DNA of 64,000 nt from DATCJU01 sp036562635 (GCA_036562635.1 DATCJU010000081.1:32706-96705); one strand, 5' to 3'. Numbered from the stretch's first letter, positions 7,817-16,606 are shown. Numbers and translations are program-made. Notes: a model not told the origin generated them from the sequence alone.

Positions 7817-7830
7817 GCAAGTAACTTGCC
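7817..7830 (+). promoter_or_regulatory. Inverted repeat upstream of nagZ, candidate MurR operator
   Basis: GCAAGT and ACTTGC form a perfect inverted repeat around one central A. The segment AGTAACTTGCC (7820-7830) matches AGTAAGTTTCC at the murR promoter in 9 of 11 positions, suggesting a shared regulator for the two halves of the recycling cluster. Confidence 0.35.
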
Positions 7831-7884
7831 AGGAAAACCACAACCTGGTGAACAGGTTTCCACCCGCCTGGCAGGGAGGCCACA

Positions 7885-9723
7885 GTGCACGACTCCCCCG
7901 CTCCCAGGGCATCCCGATCGCGCGTGTCCCGATCCACCGCGGCGGTCCTGGCAGCGCTGACCGCGGCGACCGTCGCAGGCTCGGCGCCTGCCGGCGCGGA
8001 GCCCACCGCACCGTCCCATCGGCCGCCCCAGGCCGAGGCCGCAGCGCACGGCTGGGCCATCTCGACCCTGCGCCGCATGTCGCTGGAGGAGAAGGTCGGG
8101 CAGCTGTTCGTCACCTACGCCTACGGCAGCACCGCCGACACCGCACACCCGCAGAACCGCGAGGAGTTCGGGCTGGACACCCCGGCCGAGATCGTCCAGC
8201 GCTACCACCTCGGCGGTGTCATCTACTTCGCCTGGACCGACAGCTTCCACAACCCGCGTCAGGTCGCGGAGCTGTCCAACGGCCTGCAGCGGGCCGCACT
8301 CAGCAGCGGTGCCCACGTGCCGCTGCTGATCTCCACCGACCAGGAGCACGGCGTGGTGGCCCGCTTCGGCCCACCCGCCACCCAGTTCCCGGGCAACATG
8401 GCACTCGGTGCCGGCCGTAGCGTGCAGGACGCCGAACTGGCCGCGGCCATCGGTGGCGCCGAGCTGCGGGCCGTCGGCATCAACCAGAACTACGCCCCGG
8501 TGGCGGACGTCAACGTCAACGCCGCCAACCCCGTGATCGGGGTGCGGTCGTTCTCCTCCGACCCGCAGCTGGCCGCCGACATGGTCGCCGCCCAGGTGCG
8601 CGGCTACCAGAACGGGTACGACCGCAGGCTGGGCGTGGCCGCCACGGTCAAGCACTTCCCGGGCCACGGCGACACCGACGTGGACAGCCACACCGGCCTG
8701 CCCGTGATCACCCACGACCGGGAGCAGTGGGAACAGCTGGACGCCCCGCCGTTCCGCGCCGCCATCGCCCAGGGCGTGGACATGGTGATGACCGCGCACA
8801 TCGTGGTGCCCGAGCTGGACGACTCCGGGGAACCGGCCACGCTCTCCCGGAACGTGCTGACCGGCATGCTCCGCGAGGAGCTGGGCTTCGACGGCGTGGT
8901 GGTGACCGACTCGCTGCAGATGGACGGCGTGCGCCAGATGCACTCCGACGCCGAGATCCCGGTGCTCGCGCTGAAGGCAGGTGCGGACCAGCTGCTCATG
9001 CCGTGGCGGTTGGACGTGGCCTACAACGCGGTGCTCGACGCGGTGCGCTCCGGTGAACTCACCGAGCGGCGTATCGACGAGAGCGTCTACCGCATCCTCA
9101 AGCTGAAGTACAAGCGGGGCATCGTGCACCAGCCCCTGGTCGACCCGGCCGCGGTCGACGCAACCGTGGGCGTCCCCCGGCACCAGGAGGCCGCCCAGCG
9201 CGTCACCGACCGCACCGTCACCGCGCTGACCAACGACGAGCTGCTGCCGCTGCACGACCGGCCGGGCACGGTGTTGGTGACCGGGTGGGGTGCGACCACC
9301 ACCGCCACACTCGCCCAGCGCATCGCTGCCCGCGGCCCGCAGACCACGGTGGTGGAGACCGGCCTGACCCCGGACGAGCAGCGCATCGCGCAGGCCGTCG
9401 CCGCCGCCGAGCAGAGCGACCTGGTCGTGGTGCTCACCAACCGGGCCTGGAGCGACGCACAGCAACAGGAGCTGGTGCGCAAGCTCGCCGCCACCGGCAA
9501 GCCCGTCGTCGGTGTCGCCGTCCGTGACCCCTACGACGCGGCGTACCTGCCGGAGGCCCGGGCCTGGCTGGCCACCTACTCGTACACCGCGGTGTCCATG
9601 GAGTCCCTGAGCCGGGTGCTGTTCGGCGAGGTGTCCCCCGCCGGGCGGCTGCCGGTGAACATTCCGTCCCCGACCGACCCCGGCACCGACCGGTTCCCGT
9701 TCGGCCACGGACTGACCTGGTGA
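7885..9723 (+). CDS. nagZ: Secreted family 3 glycoside hydrolase, beta-N-acetylglucosaminidase (NagZ type)
   Basis: The 612-residue protein starts at GTG 7885, five bases after GGGAGG. A basic N-terminus and Ala-rich helix (about 10-38) ending in AGAEP look like a signal peptide, so it acts outside the membrane. The catalytic GH3 domain carries KHFPGHGDT near residue 256, whose His belongs to the His/Asp dyad specific to NagZ, and the nucleophile segment VVVTDSLQM with Asp near 342. A C-terminal domain (about 430-612) follows, as in Bacillus NagZ. It should cut N-acetylglucosamine from the ends of muropeptide glycans. The stop overlaps the GTG region of namZ, so the genes are one operon. Confidence 0.9.
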   Translation: MHDSPAPRASRSRVSRSTAAVLAALTAATVAGSAPAGAEPTAPSHRPPQAEAAAHGWAISTLRRMSLEEKVGQLFVTYAYGSTADTAHPQNREEFGLDTPAEIVQRYHLGGVIYFAWTDSFHNPRQVAELSNGLQRAALSSGAHVPLLISTDQEHGVVARFGPPATQFPGNMALGAGRSVQDAELAAAIGGAELRAVGINQNYAPVADVNVNAANPVIGVRSFSSDPQLAADMVAAQVRGYQNGYDRRLGVAATVKHFPGHGDTDVDSHTGLPVITHDREQWEQLDAPPFRAAIAQGVDMVMTAHIVVPELDDSGEPATLSRNVLTGMLREELGFDGVVVTDSLQMDGVRQMHSDAEIPVLALKAGADQLLMPWRLDVAYNAVLDAVRSGELTERRIDESVYRILKLKYKRGIVHQPLVDPAAVDATVGVPRHQEAAQRVTDRTVTALTNDELLPLHDRPGTVLVTGWGATTTATLAQRIAARGPQTTVVETGLTPDEQRIAQAVAAAEQSDLVVVLTNRAWSDAQQQELVRKLAATGKPVVGVAVRDPYDAAYLPEARAWLATYSYTAVSMESLSRVLFGEVSPAGRLPVNIPSPTDPGTDRFPFGHGLTW

Positions 9724-9734
9724 GGGGTGAATCG

Positions 9735-11042
9735 GTGAACCCGCTGAACCGACGCCGTTTCCTGACCGCCTCCGCGCTGGCCGCGCCGGCTCTCACCGTC
9801 GCGGCCGGCGTGACCGGGGCGACCGGGGCCGCGGCCGCCCCCGCGTCGAGCGCCCCCGCCAAGGGACCGCGCCCGGGCCACCAGGTGCTCACCGGCGCCG
9901 CCCGGCTCGCCCAGGACAACTGGCGGCTGCTGGTCGGCCGCAAGGTGGGCATGGTGACAAACCCCACCGGCATCCTGCCCGACCTGGTGCACGTGGTGGA
10001 CGCCATGCACACCGACGGCCGGGCGCGACCGGTGGCGGTCTTCGGCCCCGAACACGGCTTCCGCGGCACCGCACAGGCCGGCGGGTCCGAGGGCGACTAC
10101 ATCGACCCCCGGACCGGCATCCCGGTGTACGACACCTACGGCGCGGGCGTCGACAAGATCGCCGAGATGTTCCGCAAGTCCGGTCTGGACACCGTGGTGT
10201 TCGACATCGCCGACGTGGGGGCCCGCTTCTACACCTACATCTGGACGATGTACCAGACGATGCAGGCGGCGGTCGCAGTCGGCGCCTCGTTCGTCGTGCT
10301 GGACCGGCCCAACCCGGTGGGCGGCCAGGCCCACGGTCCCCAGCTCGACCCGGCCTACTCGTCGTTCGTGGGACTGCGCCCCGTCGTGCAGCAGCACGGC
10401 ATGACCATCGGCGAGCTGGCCCGTCTGTTCGACGCCGAGTTCCTGCCCGCGGACACCGGGCGGCGGCTGGAACAGCTGGAGGTGGTCGAACTGCGCGGCT
10501 GGAAGCGCAGCGACCTGTTCGACGCCACCGGCCTGCCCTGGGTGCCGCCCAGCCCGAACATGCCGACCCCGGACACGGCCCTGGTCTACCCGGGGACCTG
10601 CATGTTCGAGGGCACCGTGTTCTCCGAGGGCCGCGGCACCACCCGGCCGTTCGAGCTGATCGGCGCTCCCGGCCTGGACTGGCGGTGGGCCGAGGAGCTC
10701 AACGGCATGAACCTGCCCGGGGTGAGCTTCCGCGAGGCGTACTTCACCCCCACCTTCTCCAAACACGCGAACACGGTGTGTGGGGGTGTGCAGCTGCACC
10801 TGACCGACCCGGCGAGGTTCGACGCGGTGCGCACCGGCACCGCGATGATCGTCACCGCCCGGCGGCTCTACCCGGACGTGTTCGCCTGGCGCTCGGACAA
10901 CTGGATCGACAAGCTCACCGGCTCGGACCGGTTCCGCCGCATGGTGGACGCCGGGGCCGGGGTGGACGAGGTCGTCGACGCCTGGAAGTCCGAGCTCGCC
11001 GAGTTCCGTCGTCGGCGTGAGCCCTACCTGCTGTACCGGTGA
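9735..11042 (+). CDS. namZ: Exo-beta-N-acetylmuramidase NamZ (DUF1343, GH171), Tat-exported
   Basis: GAGGGG lies seven bases before GTG 9735, giving 435 residues; a GTG at 9720 overlaps the nagZ stop and has no ribosome site. NRRRFLTASALAAPALTV at the N-terminus is a twin-arginine signal. The mature part has the DUF1343 signatures GRKVGMVTNPTG, FGPEHGFRG, DIADVGARFYTYIWTM and LDRPNP. DUF1343 of Bacillus subtilis (YbbC) was shown to be NamZ, which releases MurNAc from non-reducing ends. Next to NagZ it would complete alternate removal of GlcNAc and MurNAc from peptidoglycan chains. Tat export is notable because the Bacillus protein uses the general pathway. Confidence 0.88.
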   Translation: MNPLNRRRFLTASALAAPALTVAAGVTGATGAAAAPASSAPAKGPRPGHQVLTGAARLAQDNWRLLVGRKVGMVTNPTGILPDLVHVVDAMHTDGRARPVAVFGPEHGFRGTAQAGGSEGDYIDPRTGIPVYDTYGAGVDKIAEMFRKSGLDTVVFDIADVGARFYTYIWTMYQTMQAAVAVGASFVVLDRPNPVGGQAHGPQLDPAYSSFVGLRPVVQQHGMTIGELARLFDAEFLPADTGRRLEQLEVVELRGWKRSDLFDATGLPWVPPSPNMPTPDTALVYPGTCMFEGTVFSEGRGTTRPFELIGAPGLDWRWAEELNGMNLPGVSFREAYFTPTFSKHANTVCGGVQLHLTDPARFDAVRTGTAMIVTARRLYPDVFAWRSDNWIDKLTGSDRFRRMVDAGAGVDEVVDAWKSELAEFRRRREPYLLYR

Positions 11043-11050
11043 GGTGGTCC

Positions 11051-12832
11051 GTGCGTCGTCTGCTTCCCGCCGCCCTGCTGGCGGTGCTGACCGTGGCGGG
11101 CTCGGCCGCCGCCGCGGCACCCTCCTCCGCGGAGGGTGACCCGATGACGGCCGGCACGTCCGGCCGGTTCGACCGGCCGTGGAACGGGTTCGCCCCGGCG
11201 TCCACCGTGCTCCGGAACGGCACTCCCGAACAGGTGGGGCTGGACCCGGCTCCGATCGAGGCGGCCCTGCGTGGGGTCGAGCAGCTCGCGGTGGACGGTG
11301 GGTCGGGGCGGCCCATGTTCTCCGCCGCGGTCACCCTGCTGGTGCACGACGGGGTGGTGGTGGCCCGGGAGGCCACCGGCTACGCCCTGCGCTACGCGCA
11401 GGTCACCTCGGACGGCGAAGCCGTGGAGCTGCCGCGCGAGGAATGGGTGCCGGCCCGGACCGACACCATCTTCGACATGGCCTCGGTCTCCAAGCTGTTC
11501 ACCTCGATCGTGGTGCTGCAGCAGGTGGAGGCCGGGCGGGTGGACCTGGACGCGCCCGTCGCCCGCTACCTGCCCGAGTTCGCCGAGGGCGGCAAGGAGA
11601 CGGTGACCGTCAAGCAGCTGCTCACCCACACCTCGGGGTTGCCGGCTTGGCTGCCGCTGTGGCAGAGCCACCCGGACCGCGAGTCCCGGATCCAGGCGGC
11701 ACTGCGGGCCCCGACCGAGTACACCCCGGGCACCGGCTACGTCTACTCCGACCTCAACCTGATCGCCCTGGGTGTGCTGGTGGAGCGGGTCACCGGCTCC
11801 ACACTGGACACCCTGGTGCGGCAGGGGATCACCGAGCCGTTGGGCATGCGCGACACCGGCTACAACCCGCCGGCGTCGGTGCGGGACCGGGTCGCGGCCA
11901 CCGAGTACCAGGCCAACCCGCCCCGCGGCATGGTGCGCGGTGAGGTCCACGACGAGAACGCCTGGTCGCTGGGTGGGGTGGCCGGACACGCCGGGGTGTT
12001 CTCCACCGCCGACGACATGGCGATCCTGGGGCAGGCGATCCTCAACGGCGGTAGCTACCGCGGGGCTCGCATCCTGCGCCCGGACACGGTGCGGCTGATG
12101 CTGACCAACTACAACCAGGCGTTCCCGGAGAACTCGCACGGCCTGGGCTTCGAGCTCGACCAGCGCTGGTACATGGACGGGCTGTCCGGGCCGCGTACCG
12201 CCGGGCACACCGGGTTCACCGGCACCTCGATCGTCATCGACCCCGCGTCGCGCTCGATCGCCGTCCTGTTGACGAACCGGGTGCACCCCACGCGGAACTG
12301 GGGCGGCAACAACCCGGCGCGGCGGCTGGTGGCCCAGGGCCTGGCCCAGGCGCTGGGTGTGCGCCCGGTGCACGGGCCGGACGCCTGGTTCTCCGGCGTG
12401 GCCGAGAACGCGAACGCGGTGCTGTCCACCGGCCCGCTGCGGGCGAAGGGGACGGTTCGGGTGTCCTTCGACGCGTTCGTGGACACGCAGAACGACCCGG
12501 ACGGGGTGGACCAGCTCGTACTGGAGTCCAGCGCCGACGGTGTCACCTGGCAGACCGTGCCGATGGTGGCGCACGGACCCGACGCCCCGGGTGCGGTCGA
12601 GGCGCTGAGCGGGGCCGGTCACCGGCGGTGGTGGCAGGTGCGGGCCGAACTGCCCGCCCCGCAGTCCGGTGAGCTGTACCTGCGCTGGCGCTACACCTCG
12701 GACTCCCTCTACACGGGACGTGGGGTGTACCTGGACGGCATCCGGGTGTGGAGCACCGGTGGGGTGTTGTTGGACGGTGAACGCGAACCCGGGCGGTTGA
12801 CCGCCGAGGGCTGGCGGCTCGCCACCCGCTGA
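11051..12832 (+). CDS. amiE: Secreted serine hydrolase of the beta-lactamase family, AmiE-like MurNAc-L-Ala amidase
   Basis: The start at GTG 11051 (six bases after GAGG) gives 593 residues beginning RRLLPAALLAVLTVAGS, a clear signal peptide; GTG 11039 overlaps the namZ stop. The beta-lactamase/PBP fold shows SVSK (the S-x-x-K motif with the nucleophile serine, near residue 143), YSDLN as the Tyr motif and HTG near 390. The last 190 residues form a separate beta-rich domain with no motif I recognise. In Bacillus, ybbE/amiE lies with nagZ and namZ and strips the peptide from MurNAc. Position and motifs support that role, but the C-terminal extension is not part of the Bacillus enzyme. Confidence 0.78.
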   Translation: MRRLLPAALLAVLTVAGSAAAAAPSSAEGDPMTAGTSGRFDRPWNGFAPASTVLRNGTPEQVGLDPAPIEAALRGVEQLAVDGGSGRPMFSAAVTLLVHDGVVVAREATGYALRYAQVTSDGEAVELPREEWVPARTDTIFDMASVSKLFTSIVVLQQVEAGRVDLDAPVARYLPEFAEGGKETVTVKQLLTHTSGLPAWLPLWQSHPDRESRIQAALRAPTEYTPGTGYVYSDLNLIALGVLVERVTGSTLDTLVRQGITEPLGMRDTGYNPPASVRDRVAATEYQANPPRGMVRGEVHDENAWSLGGVAGHAGVFSTADDMAILGQAILNGGSYRGARILRPDTVRLMLTNYNQAFPENSHGLGFELDQRWYMDGLSGPRTAGHTGFTGTSIVIDPASRSIAVLLTNRVHPTRNWGGNNPARRLVAQGLAQALGVRPVHGPDAWFSGVAENANAVLSTGPLRAKGTVRVSFDAFVDTQNDPDGVDQLVLESSADGVTWQTVPMVAHGPDAPGAVEALSGAGHRRWWQVRAELPAPQSGELYLRWRYTSDSLYTGRGVYLDGIRVWSTGGVLLDGEREPGRLTAEGWRLATR

Positions 12833-12852
12833 AGCACGGGATCCGGAAACGT

Positions 12853-12900
12853 CGAGGACGGGTCCTCCCCGCCGGTGTCATCGGGGAGGACCCGTCCTCG
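12853..12900. terminator. Bidirectional terminator between amiE and espG
   Basis: An 18-base perfect inverted repeat (12853-12870 with 12883-12900) with a 12-base loop lies between converging genes. It lacks a long T-run, as is common in high-GC actinobacteria. Confidence 0.85.
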
Positions 12901-12937
12901 TGTGGACAGGGATCGGGAAGGAGTCGGTGGTCCGGTC

Positions 12938-13753
12938 TCAGGGCCGGGAGCCCATGGTGGCGGCGGCCTGGATCAGCTCGCCGACCTGCCCGATCAGCCG
13001 GTTCCGGTCGCCCGGGGCGAAAGTGCACCACCGGCGGCCGTCCGGTCCGGGCTTGTGCTGGACGAGGTAGCGCCCACGGGCGGTGTCGATGTAGTCCACG
13101 GTGAACGGCACCCGCATGGTGCGCCCGACGATCCGGTCGTGGTGCTTGGCCCCGATCTGCCCGCCGCCGGTCCGCTCCGCGGTCAGTGCCTCCGCCACGA
13201 ACTCCGCCTCGTCGTCCCGCATGCCGGTGGCCCGCAGAGCACCGCGTACCGCAGTCGGTGACCCCGCACCCGAGACCTGCCCGGCCGCGGCCCTGAGCTG
13301 GTCGGTCGGCAGGGTCACCGACATCCCCCGCCCGGCCGGCCGCTCCGGCAGCATCGCCACCAGGGCACGGGGCGCGGACGCCGGATACAGGTCCTCCAGC
13401 ACGAACTCCCCGTCCCGCACGGTCGCCAGCGCGCCGAACTGCCCGTACATCGCCACGAACACGGAGCGGCGTTCCTCCCGGTGCTCGCTGAAGTAGGCGT
13501 GCACCGAGATCTGCGGTCGGGCGAGCAGGGCGAAGGCGTCCTCCAGCCAGGGGTCGAGCACGCCGCCGGGCCGGCCGAGCCCGCGGGCGATGATCTCGTC
13601 CCAGCCGCGGCGCAGCAGCACGGCGCGCTCGTCCATGTCCTCCCCGTGCGAGGGAACGGGCAGCGCCTCCGGCAACCTGATCCGCAGGTGCTGGCGGATG
13701 GTGTCCACGGCCAGCAGGGACAGCGTGATCCGGTTACCCACGGCGTGCCTCAC
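12938..13753 (-). CDS. espG: EspG family ESX secretion chaperone
   Basis: This 271-residue protein matches the EspG layout: an N-terminal beta-sheet part starting with LSLLAVDTIRQHLRIRLPE, the QFGALATVRDG segment, and a C-terminal part with DYIDTARGRYLVQ and the final GDRNRLIGQVGELI helix. In mycobacteria EspG proteins bind PE/PPE substrates in the cytoplasm and deliver them to type VII secretion. Its ATG overlaps the stop of the PPE-like gene by four bases (13750-13753), the expected chaperone-substrate pairing. No secretion ATPase (EccC) or membrane component is in the window, so export depends on a system encoded elsewhere. Confidence 0.88.
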   Translation of the reverse strand: MRHAVGNRITLSLLAVDTIRQHLRIRLPEALPVPSHGEDMDERAVLLRRGWDEIIARGLGRPGGVLDPWLEDAFALLARPQISVHAYFSEHREERRSVFVAMYGQFGALATVRDGEFVLEDLYPASAPRALVAMLPERPAGRGMSVTLPTDQLRAAAGQVSGAGSPTAVRGALRATGMRDDEAEFVAEALTAERTGGGQIGAKHHDRIVGRTMRVPFTVDYIDTARGRYLVQHKPGPDGRRWCTFAPGDRNRLIGQVGELIQAAATMGSRP

Positions 13754-15093
13754 ATGCCCGGCGGCCGCTCACCGATGACCGGGGGAGCCACCCGACGTCC
13801 GTCGTCGAAGATGTCCTCCATCTCGATCAGGTAGTCGGGGCGACGGTGCTCCTTGTCCTCCTCGCCCTGGCCACCCCGGGCGCCACCGGCCATCCCGGCA
13901 CCGACACCGGTCACGGCACCGCCACGGCCGCCCATGCCGCCGCGCACACCGTCCTCCGGGCCGAGACCGGCGCCCGGGCCGAAGGCACCGCCGGGGCCGA
14001 AGGCACCGCCGGGGCCGAAGCCACCGCGGCCACCCGGACCACCGGCGCCGACACCACCACCGGCACCGAGACCGCCGCCGACACCGGCGCCGCCCCCGAC
14101 ACCGAGAACGCCACGGCCACCGGGACCGAACCCGGAACGGCCGCCCGCCTCACCGAGGCCGCCGCCGAACGGGCCGGTACCCCTGCCGAACGGGCCGGTG
14201 CCGGGTCGCGTACCACCGCCACCGGAGCCCGTGCCGGGTCCGGGCAGCGGCCCGGTCGGGATGCCGGGACGGGGACCCGGGCTGTTCGGCCCGGGCAGCG
14301 GGTAGGTACCGGGCGGGGTCACCGGACCGGGGTTGCCGCCCTGCGGCGGGGTGCCCACGGGGGTCCCGGTGCCGCCGGGGCCACCGGGACCGACCGGCGT
14401 GACGACGTTGCCGGTCGGGTTGGTGACGCCGTTGTAGTACGCCGCGTGCGTGTCCGCCGGCTGGGAGCTGCCGGTCTGGTAACCGGTGCCCATGCTCCGG
14501 TCGTAGCTGCCGGTCCCGCTCGAGTACGGGGAGCCCACCTGCTGGCCACCGCCGGCGTCGGCCACCGAGAACGTCGCCGGGGGCGGTGCCTCGAAGGTCG
14601 GCATGCTGGCCAGGTTGCTGTTCGTGTTGGCCTCGTACGTGCGCATGGCGTCCCGCGCCTCCTCGTTGCGGCGCTCATACTCGGCCATGGCCTTGTCGTA
14701 GTCCGACTCGCCCGGGACCAGCGGGTTGTACCAGGGCTCCTCGGGCTTCGACATCGCCTCGGGCATGGCGGCCATGGCCTCGGCGCGGTACGCGGACTGG
14801 TCGGAGATGCGCTCCGCGACGGCCTCGGCCTGGAGCCGGGCGGCCAGGGCGTACCCGGCGAGCGGGGAGATCGCCGACCGCTGGGCGTCGGCCGCCGCAC
14901 CCTCCTGGGCGACCACCGCCGTCTGCATCGACTTCTCGATGTACTCGCCGATGGCCTGGAACTCGGCGGCGATGTCCTTCCACTCGCTGACGTAGTCAGC
15001 GAAGGTGCCGTTGCCCCCGGTGATCTCCTCGCGGATCGTGTTGTGGTCCTTGCTGTCCCAGTTCTCGTGGGTCTGGTTCAGCGTGAGAGACAC
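13750..15093 (-). CDS. PPE-like type VII secretion substrate with Gly/Pro-rich tail
   Basis: The 447-residue protein has a helical N-terminal half (about 1-170) with W12, W37 and long Ala/Glu-rich helices, ending in a YERRNEEARDAMRTYEANT segment as in actinobacterial PPE-like proteins. The literal Pro-Pro-Glu motif is absent. Residues 185-430 are low-complexity Gly/Pro/Thr sequence that includes three FGPGGA-type repeats. It is probably secreted through an ESX system with EspG help. The downstream EspG gene overlaps it by four bases. Unlike mycobacterial pairs there is no adjacent PE or WXG100 partner gene, so the dimer partner is unclear. Confidence 0.75.
   Translation of the reverse strand: MSLTLNQTHENWDSKDHNTIREEITGGNGTFADYVSEWKDIAAEFQAIGEYIEKSMQTAVVAQEGAAADAQRSAISPLAGYALAARLQAEAVAERISDQSAYRAEAMAAMPEAMSKPEEPWYNPLVPGESDYDKAMAEYERRNEEARDAMRTYEANTNSNLASMPTFEAPPPATFSVADAGGGQQVGSPYSSGTGSYDRSMGTGYQTGSSQPADTHAAYYNGVTNPTGNVVTPVGPGGPGGTGTPVGTPPQGGNPGPVTPPGTYPLPGPNSPGPRPGIPTGPLPGPGTGSGGGGTRPGTGPFGRGTGPFGGGLGEAGGRSGFGPGGRGVLGVGGGAGVGGGLGAGGGVGAGGPGGRGGFGPGGAFGPGGAFGPGAGLGPEDGVRGGMGGRGGAVTGVGAGMAGGARGGQGEEDKEHRRPDYLIEMEDIFDDGRRVAPPVIGERPPGM
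13973..14026 (-). repeat. Three tandem 18-bp repeats in the PPE-like gene
   Basis: Units at 13973-13990, 13991-14008 and 14009-14026 are near identical (CCGGGGCCGAAGGCACCG type) and encode FGPGGA-like hexapeptides. Copy number could vary between strains by slippage. Confidence 0.8.
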
Positions 15094-15105
15094 GGTGGGA
15101 ACCCC

Positions 15106-15708
15106 TCACTTCCCCGCCGGCAGGCTGGCGAGCACAGCCTGGGCAACCTCGCGCACCTTGGCGCAGGTGTCGAACGTCTGGCCCGGTCCTCGGGTCCCCT
15201 GGACCAGGATGGCTTGCGTTTCCGCGATACCGACGAACATCTCGCATTGGGCGGGATCCGAGTACAGGCCCACCCGCACCGCCGGGTAGCCGTCGATCTC
15301 CAACGGCTCGAACTCGGCGTACATGTCCTGCCGGTCGTAGAGCTCGTCCATCCCCTCCCACGTGGTGTCCGCGGAGACGTCCACGGCGAACGCACGGTCG
15401 GAGGTCCGCCAGTTGCAGGGAGCGAAGCGCCCGGTGGGCTCCACCTCGGTACCCTCGGGCTCCAAGCCGATGGCAATGGCCCGGTCCGGCTTGAGCAGGT
15501 CGCACGGAGCAAGCCCGCCAGCGTCCTTCGGGTCGGTCACCGACGGCGCCGCCTGCGAGGCAGCCGCGCTCGAGGTGGCGGCCGAGGTGGTCGTGCCGTT
15601 CCCCTTGGCCCCCTGCGGGGTGCCCGACTCACTCCCGCCACATGCGGTGAGCAGGGTGAGCAGGGACAGGCCGGCAGCCCCGACGGCGATCCGCTTCGTC
15701 CTCCTCAT
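15106..15708 (-). CDS. DUF3558 lipoprotein
   Basis: The chosen ATG at 15708 gives 200 residues beginning MRRTKRIAVGAAGLSLLTLL and the lipobox LLTAC, so Cys24 or so would be lipidated and the protein held outside the membrane. A Ser/Thr/Ala linker (about 30-60) leads to a DUF3558 domain with paired cysteines (APCDLL, APCNW, QCEMF, DTC). DUF3558 lipoproteins are frequent beside PPE/EspG genes in Pseudonocardiales. The gene lies 12 bases from the PPE-like gene and 11 bases from the unknown gene upstream, so all four look like one operon. Its function is not established. Confidence 0.82.
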   Translation of the reverse strand: MRRTKRIAVGAAGLSLLTLLTACGGSESGTPQGAKGNGTTTSAATSSAAASQAAPSVTDPKDAGGLAPCDLLKPDRAIAIGLEPEGTEVEPTGRFAPCNWRTSDRAFAVDVSADTTWEGMDELYDRQDMYAEFEPLEIDGYPAVRVGLYSDPAQCEMFVGIAETQAILVQGTRGPGQTFDTCAKVREVAQAVLASLPAGK

Positions 15709-15719
15709 CACTGCACCAC

Positions 15720-16190
15720 TCACATGTGGGGGTAGGGACCGACGGGGTTCGGCCGGGAGGGCTCCTCGAACGGCCGGGCCTGGACCGTGTTCAGCTCCTC
15801 CACGTTCCGGTAGGCGGCGTAGCTCTTGCGCAGCGCCTCGATCGCGCCGTCGATGGCATCGCGGTACGCCTTGATGGCCGTGTAGAGCGAGCCCTCTTGC
15901 GGGTCCATGGCAAGGCGGCTGATCTGCTTGGCCGCGTTGACACTCACCTTGTCCTTGCCAGGCGTATCGAGGGTCCTGGTGTGCCCTACTCGGGTGGCCC
16001 AGCGATCCAGCCTGTCCAGCCGTTCGCGAGCCTCCTCCAGGTCGCGGATGACCTGGGGTGCCATCTCCAGGTCGATCCTGAAGTGGCCGCTGGAGCTCTG
16101 GATGAGCTCGTTCACCCGCGCCTGGGTGCTCGCATCGCCGTACCGCTGCGCGCCCGACGTGACACTGTGCCAGGCATCGTTCAACAGCAT
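15720..16190 (-). CDS. Unknown helical protein heading the EspG/PPE cluster
   Basis: Starting at ATG 16190 (GGGAGAAG about nine bases upstream) the protein has 156 residues, almost all predicted helical, with charged segments such as VIRDLEEARERLDRLDRW and a C-terminal PFEEPSRPNPVGPYPHM tail. There is no signal peptide or membrane segment. Size, helical character and position as first gene before a DUF3558 lipoprotein and a PPE-like protein suggest a cytosolic or secreted partner in type VII secretion. I do not recognise the family. A longer reading from 16277 exists but begins in sequence with weak coding character. Confidence 0.65.
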   Translation of the reverse strand: MLLNDAWHSVTSGAQRYGDASTQARVNELIQSSSGHFRIDLEMAPQVIRDLEEARERLDRLDRWATRVGHTRTLDTPGKDKVSVNAAKQISRLAMDPQEGSLYTAIKAYRDAIDGAIEALRKSYAAYRNVEELNTVQARPFEEPSRPNPVGPYPHM

Positions 16191-16585
16191 CGTGTCTTCT
16201 CCCTGCTGTTCCGCAGCGATCGTCCGTCGTGCCGAACCCATCTTGCCGTACCCCGCCGTGATCACGATCACGGGCACGGCCGGTTTCGGTCAGCCACCCC
16301 TTGGGACGTGGTGGGCGCGTGCCAGGTTCCCCGCTTTCCGCGCGCGACACCGCTTCTTTCGACGCCCTCCGTGGCGGGTCGGCCGACACACGGTCCCGAG
16401 TGGACGGCCCGGTGGTGGCCGGACACCCGGTGGGGGGTGACCGTCGCGCGTGGGGTAGTTCATGATTTTCGGACCCAGACCTCGGAATTTCGGGCCTGCG
16501 TCCTGCCCTGACAGAGCAATGTCGCGCGGACTTTAAGGAGAACGACGGTGCCGAGTTCGACGGTACGTACCGACGACCGGGTGAG

Positions 16586-16606
16586 AAGTTGGAAAAATTC
16601 CTACTT
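16586..16606. promoter_or_regulatory. 21-bp operator-like palindrome in the esx-murR divergent region
   Basis: AAGT-GGAA-AAA-TTCC-ACTT arms pair around an AT-rich centre, in a region otherwise much richer in GC. It stands 124 bases before murR and about 400 bases before the divergent gene at 16190, so it could regulate either side. The rest of 16191-16694 holds no gene. Confidence 0.45.
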
